Shown piece by piece: positions 22,847-37,107 of a DNA stretch of 64,000 nucleotides. The notes under the pieces were generated by a model. That model did no database searches. It was not told the origin of the DNA and saw only the letters and a program-made list of their open reading frames with translations. The stretch's first letter is position 1. Each line of letters starts with the position of its first letter. Location: positions 1,550,001-1,614,000 of the forward strand of contig JACONQ010000011.1 of the NCBI GenBank assembly GCA_014281115.1, written 5' to 3'. The DNA comes from Laburnicola sp. R22_1. Lineage: Eukaryota > Ascomycota > Dothideomycetes > Pleosporales > Didymosphaeriaceae. Made by a program: the position numbers and the translations under genes.

Positions 22847-23073
22847 GCAGGGGTGCCGCGTCGGGGATGCGGGCTAGCGTAGGAAAATACCCACGGCGCC
22901 GTACGTGTTTGAGGAGCGGCCCAACACCAGCGGCTGAAACAAGTATCCCAGCTCCCCGCCGCGCAGTCGCTCACTCCCATAGCCATCGCATCATGCCCGC
23001 CCCGGCCTGAACTCACCGACTCTTCCTCATCTACCATTGACGTGCCAGCACACACCGCTACTTCGCATTCACC

Positions 23074-24914
23074 ATGGTGTCGTTCTCCTGCGAGGTATGT
23101 TGTGTTTACCCTCCGAGGCCGCTTGCGCCCGCGGGCCCCTGGCCTGCGACACTCGACGCTCGCCGCTCACTGCTGCCCGCAGAACTGTGGGGATGTCCTC
23201 ACCAAGAAGAAGCTCGACGGCCACCGCAACCAGTGCCATGGCGCCTCGTACACCTGCCTGGACTGCATGGTGCACTTTGAGGGCGCCAGCTACAGAGCCC
23301 ACACGGTATGCCATGGCCGCTTTTACCCCTCCCCCTATCCCCCCACCAGCACATCTGGCCTCTCCTTTCGAGGCCATCGGCGCCCAAAGAAGCTTGCGAC
23401 CACTGTGTGCGCCCACGAGAACCTCGATTCGCCGTGCATGAGCGTCACTAACCAGCGGCCCGCAGTCCTGCATAACCGAGGACCAGAAGTACCAGGGCAA
23501 GCTCTACCGCGAGAAGAAGAAGCAGCAGCCGCCTCAGCACCAGAAGAAAGACAGCGTCCAGCAGAGCTCGCAAGCCCTCGTCCCGCGCAATGCCTACGTC
23601 GAAGATGCGACCGACGCAGAGTCGGGCGCCGTCGCCATTGTCGATGCCCCGCCCCGCGCACCCACGCCTCCCCCTGCAAGAAACGCACTGGAGTACAGTG
23701 AGCAGGCTGCGCTCCCTCCTGTCAATGTTTTCGACTTTCTAGACACTTCGGAGACCCCGGCGCCCGTAAGGACACGCCCACCTGTTGCCGAGTCGCGCAT
23801 GATTGAGGACAGTCTACCGCCTGCATATGAAGCGGAGCCCAGGGTATCAGTGACAGACGTCATGATGTTCCAGGTTCCGAATGACGAAGACTTCGCCGAG
23901 AACGGCTTCGCATATGGCGACGAGCCTGTGCGGCCGACCAACGAGCGCTTCGACTCTGCGTACAACTTCCGCGAGCAGGACCCCAGCTACAATTACACCA
24001 CACCAGCTCCCAAGTCGAAACACAGCCGTACCAAGTCGCGCGACAAGGACGTTGATACCACCATCAAGAAGGCGGAACGCAAGCGCAAGCGCAACTCACC
24101 CGCCGAACTCGACATGTCACTGGTTCGCGCGCACGACGAGAGGGACATTATGATGGCAGAAGCACCACCGATCCTTCACTCTGGCTTGACTGGTGGTCTG
24201 AACCGACTCCTGGCCCGTCCGGAATTCCCTCCGACTCCCGAATACTCCGAAAACTATGCCGAGAACTCACCCCTGAGCCCGATGAAGCGCGCCAAGCAAG
24301 GGGCTTCCAAGGCTTTCATGCGTGCACAAAGGGATTACGAGGTACAACAGGAGAAGGACCGCAAGGCGCGTGAAAAGGAGGAGAAGAAAGAGAAGGAGCG
24401 TGGGCGTGAACGTGAACATAAAGAGCGCAAAGCCAGCACTGCCCTGGTGAAGATCAGGCCCAAGATCAAGAAACGCGAGGAGTCCGGCCGCGAAAGCCGC
24501 AAGCACCGCGAGGGCGACCGCCGCCGCCGTCGGGAAACGTCATCATCTCACTCCCCACCACGTGCGCACAAGACGCTCAAAGCCATCGAATACCACCGCT
24601 CCGACTCGCACTCCTCGGCCCCGACCAACAACGGCCAGCTCATTGTCCGTCCAAACGGTGACATGGTGCCCGTCAACACCGAGCACGAAGCCCGCGCCGA
24701 GCTGTTCATGTCCTTCGTCAACAAAGGGCCCGAGTCGGAGCGGGGCATGAGCATCAACAAGACGCTCAAACGGTACCATCGCGAGCGCTACGGCTGGGAC
24801 CGCGACGCGTCCAAAGCCGACGAGGAGAAGGAGCTGTGGAAGAGTCTGCGTCTGCGGCGCAATGATCGCGGCGAAGTAGTGCTGTTCTGTGCGCCGCCGG
24901 ATGCTGGGGCCTGA
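23074..24914 (+). CDS. LYAR-type C2HC zinc-finger protein
   Basis: Exons 23074-23094, 23183-23305 and 23466-24914 give 530 aa. The first 50 residues hold the LYAR zinc-finger region: Cys6, Cys9, His21, Cys25, then Cys32, Cys35, His47 and Cys50, with GDVLTKKKLDGHRNQCHG. The rest is low-complexity: an acidic/proline region, then a long basic helix-like stretch (KDRKAREKEEKKEKERGRER, about 290-350). The C-terminal ~90 residues look folded, with FMSFVNKGPESERGMSINKT and YHRERYGWDRD. LYAR proteins are nucleolar and act in ribosome biogenesis and transcription. That role is inferred from the finger alone. The first exon is only seven codons, so automated annotation may miss it. Confidence 0.9.
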
Positions 24915-26031
24915 CTAGATGGGGGTGCGGATACGGATCTGGATATCGTTATCAAGATGGAGGCGTGGAGCTGTGATGACCCGGACCCGGATACCGCGTT
25001 CTTATCGCCTCCTTCCTTGGCCTAAGAGAAAGAGAGGAGCAGAACTGGCGGAGCATACGGATATGCATGTGGACGTGGACGAGGAGGATATACCCCCCCC
25101 CTAAACCTTCCTACTACACTTTCTTGGTTGATACCCGACGTGTTGTCAAACTTTTGTCATCATATATCGGGTGGATTGGTCTTGTGTCTTCGATTGAGCA
25201 TGTGTGTGTGTGTGTGTGGGAGAAACTATCTGTTGTTGTTTTGTTGTACTGTCGATTGGCATTGGCATTGGCGCATTTTTTTTTTTTTTGCGCCGCACTG
25301 CATTTCATACTCGATATCTCTCTCTCTCCACTCATTCGCTCTTTCTTATCAAGCACACACGCACCTTTCTTTTGTCGAACCTCTTTCTCACACCCTTATC
25401 CATCTTTCTAATAAGAAAAGACGGCGCGCCCCTTTTTGTTTTGTCCTTCTTTGCGGCGTTTTCCCGTTTTTTCTTTACCTCTTCTGGATGGATAGATGGA
25501 TGCTGTGGGAGTGTTTCGCGCAACCAAATTTTGTTGTTTGTACATAGCATAGCTTAGCTTAGCTTAGCTACAGCCTACAGCTACATAGCACTAATACTCC
25601 TCTTGGGGGGGGAGGGTGGGCTGGGCCCAGCCTTCCGCCTTCGTCGCTTGACTCTTTGTAGCTTCCTTTTCTCCATTTTCTTGTGTTTGTTCAACTTTGT
25701 CGGGATGCCGTGTTTGCGTCTCTTACTCTTTCTTGGGTTGGGACTCGGCGAGGCCAACCTGTCCCGCGTGTTTGTCTTATGCTCCACCTCGTAAACTTCC
25801 CAGGACCGACTGTGCCATCAATCCATGCATCACAAACCATCACATACATAGGCAGCATGAAGTATTCGTAAAACAAAGCAATCGCTAACTACTCATTACA
25901 ACGTATCCCAGAATTACAATGAACAGTAATCTATAGCCTCCGACGGACGGACGTCTTGTCAGCCACCGGAGCGTACCAGAAGCGAATCCTTCTCGTCCAA
26001 GCCCATTATAAACATGATCCCAATATGAAAT
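24915..26031. other. Intergenic region between convergent LYAR-type and CYP51 genes
   Basis: T- and CT-rich DNA on the + strand, with an uninterrupted run of about 13 T near 25,276, a GT run near 25,202-25,217 and (AGCTT)n at 25,551-25,569. This fits a long 3' UTR. No gene seen. Confidence 0.55.
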
Positions 26032-27712
<1,681 letters not shown>

Positions 27713-28609
27713 GGCGGCAGGAAACAGACAGAGGGGCTGCGGGCGTGTCGAGGGGGCACTGCAGTGTGGCAGGACGCGGGCATGTTCGAGTTGTTCACTT
27801 AATAAATTTCCCACAAGTCGCGGCGCGCTCGGGCCTCCGCCTTCCCGTTCCTGTCTGTTTACGGGCGTGCCGTGCGGCGCCAGGCTAGCGCGTCATAGGG
27901 GGTTTGGGTCACGTAAGCACGGTGCCGAGGTATCACTGGCGAAAAGAACCGCTAATACACTAGTGTACTTGTGCGAACAGTAGATTCTCTCTTCACACTG
28001 TTCACAGTGTTTGCTCGCCTTCCAGCTTACGGTATAGCGCTGTACAATGGCCAAAACACCGTCTACCATAATCTTCACCGTACCATCTTGCCGTCAACAT
28101 ACGGTAACCCAAAACCCGCGTGGCGCCGTACTGTCCCCAGCGCGGCTCCCTTGGCGCCTGCCGGGCGTCCATCATCCGTCCCAGGGCACAATCAGCCCAC
28201 GAACTGGCCACGCAATGTGCTGCTCCGCCTCACCGCCTACGCACATCGTACGCTGCATTCGCCGTCAGGCCATGGGTGGCGCGAGGAACTCGACCATATA
28301 TCTTCTCCAATCTCGCTACCCCTTTGAGCTTTTCAGCAGCCTTCTCAAAACAAGCATCATGTGACAATCACCGCTACTGTGTATACAGTGATGTGAATTG
28401 CTGTTGAGACATGGCTACCCATCTCCACATTATACTAAACATCTTGCCCATGGGAAGAGCCCACGACCCTATGCCTTGAAACGGCAACTAAAACGCCAAC
28501 TTGTCCGTTGCCGTGTTATCTTCTGACATGGACACCAAACTCCAGACCAACAAAAAAACCGCGAATACACCGCGGCACGCCAGAGCAATGCTATCCCAGC
28601 AATACCACC
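27713..28609. promoter_or_regulatory. CYP51 upstream region and 3' flank of the checkpoint kinase gene
   Basis: No gene seen. A TCACGT E-box-like site lies near 27,909, about 200 bp before the CYP51 start. Such sites can bind SREBP-type regulators of sterol genes, but that is only a possibility. Confidence 0.4.
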
Positions 28610-30869
<2,260 letters not shown>

Positions 30870-31623
30870 GGTGAATGAATAGTGCTGTGGGCGGAGCGAT
30901 CGGGCCAGCGTCAATGTTGCGCTCGGTTACGGTGCCGTGGAGCGTATGCAGGGCATTGCTTGGGGAAACGATGGAGATTTGGCGGCGTTCGGGTGATGGT
31001 GATGGTCTATGGTCTAGACGGCCCGCGACAGCACAGTAGGGTGGTGGTGCCTCGAGATTTGGGCGCCAAGAAATCCATGCACCACCCTGTGCTGGATCCG
31101 TTGATGACGTCCAATGAACACCTGGGCATCCCTTCGATCACACCACGCCCGGCTAGCAAGGCCGAGGTGTGCTTCCTTTTCACACCTTACCTACCAAGGT
31201 CCACGAGCATTAGTCACCCAGCAAACATGTACTGATGCTGTCCGCGGCAGATACCCTCACTATGAAATGCAGCATTCGTGATGATAGCAACGGCAACCCG
31301 TCCCAGACGTATATCTTCTCGTTCCCATTCGCTCATCGGATCACCTCGGCCACTGTATGATACGTCCAAAGCCCCTCAAACATCGTGAAATATCTCGTCC
31401 ACCACCTCTCGACATCAACTCCACGTCCTTCCAAGGTGTTGATGCCATTCCACCCATCATCGCCTGCAACGCGTCACGAGAGTCACCTGGAGAACGCCAT
31501 ATCACGTGCCCCTCCCACCAAATATCCGCCGTCTAACCCCATTCAGTTCCCACAACGCACCCGCACATGCATCTCGAATTGCTCCGCTGCATACGATTAG
31601 TCACCCAACCTCCTCCCTCGCAG
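30870..31623. promoter_or_regulatory. Shared upstream region of the checkpoint kinase (-) and Atg10 (+)
   Basis: 754 bp between divergent starts, with no gene seen. It should contain both promoters, but no specific site can be assigned. Confidence 0.45.
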
Positions 31624-32327
31624 ATGGACACTGTATCCTCCTTCCCCCAGCTGTCCGCGCCCGAATTCCAGATCGCCTGCTCAAACCTAGTCCACACATT
31701 CGCCTCGCTGCATCGAACGTCCGAAAACGGAAAGTGGACCACCGTAGAGACCAGAAGCTTATATGAAGACAAGTACTTGAGGATAAGCAGCGACTTATCG
31801 GAGCCTAGCCAAATAGAAAAACGACAAGATGGAGACGATGACGAGGTCGAAATGGCAGAAGAAGACGATGAAGAAGCGCTCGTGCAAACGACATCAGCCT
31901 CGCCGGTGATACACTACGATATCCTGCTCTCCCCTACATACCGCGTGCCAGTGCTCTACTTTCACGTGTCCGACACGTTGCACCGCTTCGCCCCTACGAT
32001 GAGGACACTATACTCGCACATCGTCCCACCGGCATACAATGCGCAAACGAGGGATGTAGGTGTGCTAGGTGGCATCACCATCACGGTAAGTCCGTCGGCC
32101 ATATAGTGGACGTGCTTGCCACTGACCGACACGACTTGTAGGATCATCCTATCGAAGGAGGACCCGTGTTTTTTATCCACCCGTGCCGCACAGCAGAGGT
32201 CATGGAAGTGAGTGTATGCGGGTGGAAATTGTCGCCATTTGAGTACCTACTGCTGTGGATTGGCGCCATGGGGAAGTGCGTAGGTCTTGATGTGCCAATG
32301 GAGCTTGCTTGTTGTACAACAAAATGA
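31624..32327 (+). CDS. ATG10: Atg10-type E2-like autophagy conjugating enzyme
   Basis: Exons 31624-32085 and 32142-32327 (56-bp intron, phase 0) give 215 aa. The E2-like core has HYDILLSPTYRVPVLYFHV and GGPVFFIHPCRTAEVM. The Cys of HPC is the catalytic thioester residue of the Atg3/Atg10 family. SPFEYLLLWIGAMGKCVGLD matches the C-terminal helix. Atg10 passes Atg12 to Atg5 in autophagosome formation. The length suits Atg10, since Atg3 is about 350 aa. An acidic insert (DDDEVEMAEEDDEEA) lies about residues 75-90. An in-frame ATG upstream (31567) is possible, but MDTVSS is the likelier start because the residues before it look like non-coding sequence. Confidence 0.9.
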
Positions 32328-32736
32328 GTCAAAATACCAAGACAGCTCGCAATGACGATGATCGGATTTAGTTTTATGTACAAGTTGTCCTGTGGAGACA
32401 TTAGGATTCATCGTCTGTGAAGGGTATACTATGCTCCCTCCAGGCTATATCCTACTGTATGCCTCATGTTCAATTGATGGAAACACAAAACTCGCCCGAG
32501 AGGCGCCAACAAAACCCATCAGCATTTCTGACAACCCCGTAATCCCTTTCACTCCCCCACGTTTCCTCCCGTTTGTTTTTGTGCCATTAGTCATGTTGGG
32601 GTATCGTGCCACATTATATCTATCTCCTGTTGTATCGTACATGTCGAAAGGAACGCAAACTAGGATGCCTCGTTGGTATTGCCAGAGTGCGACAAAAGCG
32701 CTTTCAGACTTTCAGAGACTAGGGATGACTGCTTTT
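32328..32736. other. Intergenic region between convergent genes
   Basis: 3' flanks of ATG10 and the 1132-aa gene. A 120-codon open frame on the + strand (32392-32754) shows no domain. Confidence 0.5.
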
Positions 32737-35700
32737 TTACTGATGCGAAGATGACTCGACTTTCAAGATCTCCTCGCGCTCTTTGCTAAGCTTCGACAGC
32801 AGTTTTTCCGACGCCTTGGTCACCTTGACTTTCTTGTCCTGGACGTCCTTATGCATGGAATCAAACTCCTGCTTATGATTATCCCGTAGCATCTGTAAGG
32901 TATGTTGGCCATCTTTGGCGTAGGTCTCCGCGATGTCGGCGACTGCGGACTCCTTATCAACAATGTGTCGCAGCACTCGGTTCGACACGCGGAGCAGCTG
33001 CACTTGCAAATCACGCTGGTAAGGTTGCAGACTAGCTTCCCACTCCATCTCCTCTGCCGCTGATGTTGGGACTGGGGGATCGGTCTTGGGCTCGAGTTCC
33101 GCAGAGGTCGAGCTGTGACTGCTTGGTGATATTTCCAAGGGCGGAGGCGAAGATCTCAGATTGTCGGACAAGGCATTGGGCTCAGGGAGATGTGCCTCGT
33201 CTAGGCCAAGGAGCGTATCACCCTCCATTTCCATGTTGTTGGCTCCTGTGACTTCCTGGTCATCAAGACGAATTGCGTCCTGCACGTCCCGGGACCATCG
33301 GCCGTGTGTGGTTTTCGGCTCTGCCGTATTCGGGGGCTCAACAGTTCGGCTGCGTGGACGTTTGACACGTTTTGGTGATCTAATCTGAGGCATCCCGAAA
33401 GACTGCGAGGCTTTGTTGAGGTCACTCCGGAGCTTGGGTGCATGTACCGTCGGCAGACCCTCACTAGATGCGCTACTTGAAGTGTCACCGAGCTCAATCG
33501 GGGCTTCATGGGAACCACCCTTCTTTTGGTCCGGTTTCTGAGAAGTAGCCCTATCTGCGGTGAGTCTCCGAGTGAACTCATTAACCTTCTGTTTATTGGA
33601 CCGGAAAGGGTCGCTCTTTTCGATCTTGTATTCCCCTAGCTCCTTCTCCATGTTAACACGGTGCCGATCTGCATGCCCAGAGATCGCTGCAGACTCTGCC
33701 CGAGGCGATGCAGGAGTTGGTTTGCTGTTGCTCGAGAGAATTTCTACATTGGTGGAAGCACCAGAATGACTTCGTTTGTCGAGTTGATGACTAGGCGTCT
33801 GACGTTTATCAGGTTGTCTTCCCGAGTCTTTGTTTTGTCGGCGCTCGTCGGGAGGAACTACACGGATGACGTCGTCGATGACCGGCTTGGGTGGAGCTTG
33901 CATACTCTCGTTAGGTCGGCTGGAAGACATATGTCGCCCACAGGGACTAGATGGATCTTCCAATATTCTTATGGGGGCGACCGTGAGTAAAGATCCATGG
34001 TCGTGTTTAGCTCTTTTTGACCTTGGTGTTGATGGTGGCAAGCTAGATGGAGAGGGCCGTTTCCGAGAGAGCGTACCACTGGGGTCCTCTGGCACTTGGT
34101 CCTGGGTAGTATTGGGTTCAGCATCATTCTCTACATCGTTCAACTTCTCCAGAATGCGATTTCCTGGCTTTGGGGCCAAGTCGGACGACTCGATATTCTC
34201 TGGCTCCACCACCGTAACGGAAAATTCCTGTTCGGGCGTCGCATTGCTTCTCCGCGCCTTCAGTGGTTTGGAGTCGTGGCTCCTATCGGGGTTTGCTTTG
34301 TGTTGCAGGTTCGACATCAAAGTTCCTTTATGCGTCTGCAATGGCTGGGTGCTAGCCTTGGACTGCCTCGCTATCCTGTTGCTCACGACACCCTGTCCCG
34401 GCGATGATGCCGTTCCTTTCCCAGCCACACATTTATCAGACCGTGCACGGGGTGATGGGTCCTTTTTCCGCCTCTTCTTCTTCTCGATGTAGTCCGAGCC
34501 GGAACTATCCTCTTCAGATGTATCATCGTCCTTGTAATTGATCGATCGTTTCCGTCGTCGTTTAGTTGCCCGCCTAGTAATTTGCTCGTCCTCTTGGGGA
34601 ATGTTGAAGACATTAGGTTGGGAGCGTCGTGTGTTTGTAGCTTGCTGGTCGTTCGACTTTGAGACTTTGGGTAATCTTGAAGGCTTTGGCCCTAAATTAG
34701 CTCTTCGAGTCAGTTGTGGCTTTAGTGCTAGTGGGTCTTCATCATCCTCGGTGTTGACCGTCTCTCCACTCCTCTGCTTCGGCTTCAGTGCTGCTTGTTT
34801 CGGGGTGATTGACGCCTTTGCCGAATTTTGAGAGGCAACAACGCCCTTTTGACTAAGAGGCACTCTTGATTCGTTATCGGAAAATTCGAGCCCATTGTGC
34901 GCGGCAGCCGAGCTTGAAACGACGTCCCTTAAACGTGAAGGTTTCTTGACTACAGGAAGCGCACCAGGCTTGCGTCGAGCTGATCCGTCCTGTACTCCGT
35001 CGACGCGACTCTGCTCTTTGACAGGTTCATTAGTAAAAGCATCGTCGACTGGTTCCGCCAGATCGGTCAATACGCGGCGCGTGCGTTGGCTGTTCTGCAC
35101 CGACTTCTTGTTCTCAGGATCATTTCCCGGTGACGTGCTGAAATCAATCATTCCACCTCTTGAAATTACGGCCGCGCCGTTGTTGGCCATCTCGCTCTCA
35201 GTCGTGTTTTCTTTCGCCGAGCTCGACCCAGCCGTGTTGTTGCTGGAGTCTCGCCTAGGAAAGATAATTCCATTTATGAAATTCATGCAATCTTCAGCAT
35301 CCTTTTTATGCTCCATCGTGATAGTGAGATCGCTAGCGGAGTGTCCAGAACAGTTGACCGTATAGGACAGAGAATCAGGCACAAACTTCAGTACCACAGT
35401 CCATGGAACAGTTTTGGTTTGTCTGCCTTGGGAGTCGTGTAGATTGGCAGGCCGGCAGCTCGCACTCTGGATTTGAGATATTGATATATCCATTGCTTCT
35501 ATGTCGCGTAAAGCGGAGTCAGGCATGATGATGGTGATGATTTCGCCTTGGATTAGTAGAATGGGGACATTTTCGTCAGCAGGTGCCCACTTGTAGCCGT
35601 CGGAAGCAATGAGAGCCACTGGGTACAGAATCACAGCCTGGATCTCATGCTTCAACATGGCCAAGCCGTCCAGCGCATCCATGTATGCTTGAAACTGTGT

Positions 35701-36135
35701 CATCCAACGGGCGTTCGTAGCCTTTGGAAAGAGAACGTCTGTGCCGACAATCTTGTCCGTTGGCCAAAAGTTGGCGTACTTGATGCCCATTGAAATCCCT
35801 GAGCGGATGATCAGAGCGGCCACTATCCTAGTCTCTTCCACTTCGGTCGGCCCCAAAATGGCGGCACCTACACGGGCGAGTTTTCCGATGGCGCGTCCTA
35901 ACCGCTGCACCACAGCAAGGGATGATCCAATCATTGTGGCGAAAGCGAGACCAGTCCACCGTCGGCGCAAGATAGAACGAGAGCTGTCGCAAAAAACGTC
36001 CAGGAACGCTTCTGCTACCGCTGGCAGTGCCGAAGACTCTGCGATACGGCCCTTGGACATCAGTTCATGTAGGCACTTGCAGGAAGCATTATCGTCGAGC
36101 GCGTTGAGCGCAGCTTCAAAGTCCTCCGCGGACAT
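32737..36135 (-). CDS. Large unidentified protein with Red1/SYCP2-like architecture
   Basis: A single exon of 1132 aa starting at MSAEDFEAAL. The same frame is open 81 codons further upstream, but that part looks like 5' UTR. Residues about 1-180 are helical, perhaps armadillo-like. About 185-295 is a beta-rich PH-like region (VVLKFVPDSLSYTVNCSG, then DCMNFINGIIFPRR). About 300-1040 is disordered, Ser/Arg/Pro-rich, with basic clusters such as TRRATKRRRKRS. About 1045-1127 is a coiled coil (LQVQLLRVSNRVLRHIVDKE). ARM-like plus PH-like N-terminus, short hydrophobic patch just after it (GGMIDFSTSPG, 327-337), long disorder and C-terminal coiled coil is the order seen in meiotic axis cores Red1 and SYCP2. 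I do not recognise sequence identity, so this is a structural hypothesis. It is otherwise a hypothetical nuclear protein. Confidence 0.8.
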   Translation of the reverse strand: MSAEDFEAALNALDDNASCKCLHELMSKGRIAESSALPAVAEAFLDVFCDSSRSILRRRWTGLAFATMIGSSLAVVQRLGRAIGKLARVGAAILGPTEVEETRIVAALIIRSGISMGIKYANFWPTDKIVGTDVLFPKATNARWMTQFQAYMDALDGLAMLKHEIQAVILYPVALIASDGYKWAPADENVPILLIQGEIITIIMPDSALRDIEAMDISISQIQSASCRPANLHDSQGRQTKTVPWTVVLKFVPDSLSYTVNCSGHSASDLTITMEHKKDAEDCMNFINGIIFPRRDSSNNTAGSSSAKENTTESEMANNGAAVISRGGMIDFSTSPGNDPENKKSVQNSQRTRRVLTDLAEPVDDAFTNEPVKEQSRVDGVQDGSARRKPGALPVVKKPSRLRDVVSSSAAAHNGLEFSDNESRVPLSQKGVVASQNSAKASITPKQAALKPKQRSGETVNTEDDEDPLALKPQLTRRANLGPKPSRLPKVSKSNDQQATNTRRSQPNVFNIPQEDEQITRRATKRRRKRSINYKDDDTSEEDSSGSDYIEKKKRRKKDPSPRARSDKCVAGKGTASSPGQGVVSNRIARQSKASTQPLQTHKGTLMSNLQHKANPDRSHDSKPLKARRSNATPEQEFSVTVVEPENIESSDLAPKPGNRILEKLNDVENDAEPNTTQDQVPEDPSGTLSRKRPSPSSLPPSTPRSKRAKHDHGSLLTVAPIRILEDPSSPCGRHMSSSRPNESMQAPPKPVIDDVIRVVPPDERRQNKDSGRQPDKRQTPSHQLDKRSHSGASTNVEILSSNSKPTPASPRAESAAISGHADRHRVNMEKELGEYKIEKSDPFRSNKQKVNEFTRRLTADRATSQKPDQKKGGSHEAPIELGDTSSSASSEGLPTVHAPKLRSDLNKASQSFGMPQIRSPKRVKRPRSRTVEPPNTAEPKTTHGRWSRDVQDAIRLDDQEVTGANNMEMEGDTLLGLDEAHLPEPNALSDNLRSSPPPLEISPSSHSSTSAELEPKTDPPVPTSAAEEMEWEASLQPYQRDLQVQLLRVSNRVLRHIVDKESAVADIAETYAKDGQHTLQMLRDNHKQEFDSMHKDVQDKKVKVTKASEKLLSKLSKEREEILKVESSSHQ

Positions 36136-37107
36136 GGTTGAATTGATCGATACAGCCGTGTACCATCGGAGGTGGGTGACGCGACAGAGTCGGCGACGCG
36201 ACCGACTAGGGTGCGCGCGGCAGGAATTGACGTTGTGAAACTTGAGAAGTGCGGGTGCAGGAGAGGCGGAAAGGATGGATGTGGATTGGAGGTGCGAAGT
36301 AAGGTGGGGAGGACAGAAAGAAATTTGGTAGCGACGAGAGAGAGAAGGTGCGTCTGGCGCCGCAAATGAGGAAGGCACGATGGACAGCGGTTACTGCGAC
36401 AATTAGCCCTTCACAACCCACGACGCTAAGAGCAGTGATTGCGGAGCAATGACGGCCACAATGGACAGTCAGTCAGACGAAGTAGTGGTATGATGCAATA
36501 GGAGGGACGCGTGAGTGTAGCGTCAGAGATTTCGACGGTCGATTGATACGCGCGGCAGCGAGGTAAGAGCTGCACGCAAAGCAATTGATGCGCAAATTGG
36601 CATACGGTATACAGTTTATCAGCAGTCGACTGAGCGTACCCAGGACATTCCGAAGCTATGCAGCAATTTCTCTCCTTCGACGCGAAAAGCACACGCTGCT
36701 AGAGGCTGCGCTAGGCCGGCTACAGCCGTGATTTCCCTAGCGTGCTGGTTAGCGCAAGGTGTTCGCACACCCGGTGCGGGCACCCGACAGACGGCACTAC
36801 AACCTAATTACGCTAGTGTGGTGACTCGAGACCCTCAAGGGCTCTTCCCAAGGTTGGGGTGAATCTAGTGGGAGGAACACACCAGACAGACACGAGTGTT
36901 TTTTGCCTTTACGGCACAGAGCCTCAGAGTGCAACTTTATGCGATGGGCCGCCCGCGCGTTAAATCCTTCGAAATGCATATGTCAGGGGTTTGGACAGGT
37001 GTTCTTGCACCCACGGCACCTTCTTACTTTCAGTCTTCCAAGGCCACACGGTTGGGACAGCTAGGCTTACTTCGCGCGTATTGCCTCGCGCAAGAGTTGC
37101 CATAAGG
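36136..37107. promoter_or_regulatory. Intergenic region between divergent genes
   Basis: About 970 bp with no convincing coding or RNA gene. It holds the promoters of the 1132-aa gene and the first MFS transporter. Confidence 0.45.

Larger units (their letters stand above)
22097..23073. promoter_or_regulatory. Intergenic region upstream of the LYAR-type gene, with simple repeats
   Basis: Nearly 1 kb without a convincing gene. It contains a CCAGCA hexamer array (22699-22734) and a GTCGCTGCAT array (22811-22840). Open frames exist on both strands through the repeats, but they look composition-driven. Confidence 0.5.

Noticed and set aside
36136..36378. 81-residue N-terminal extension of the 1132-aa protein
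   Set aside because: Ser/Arg/His-rich with no conserved look; MSAEDFEAAL is a much more natural start.
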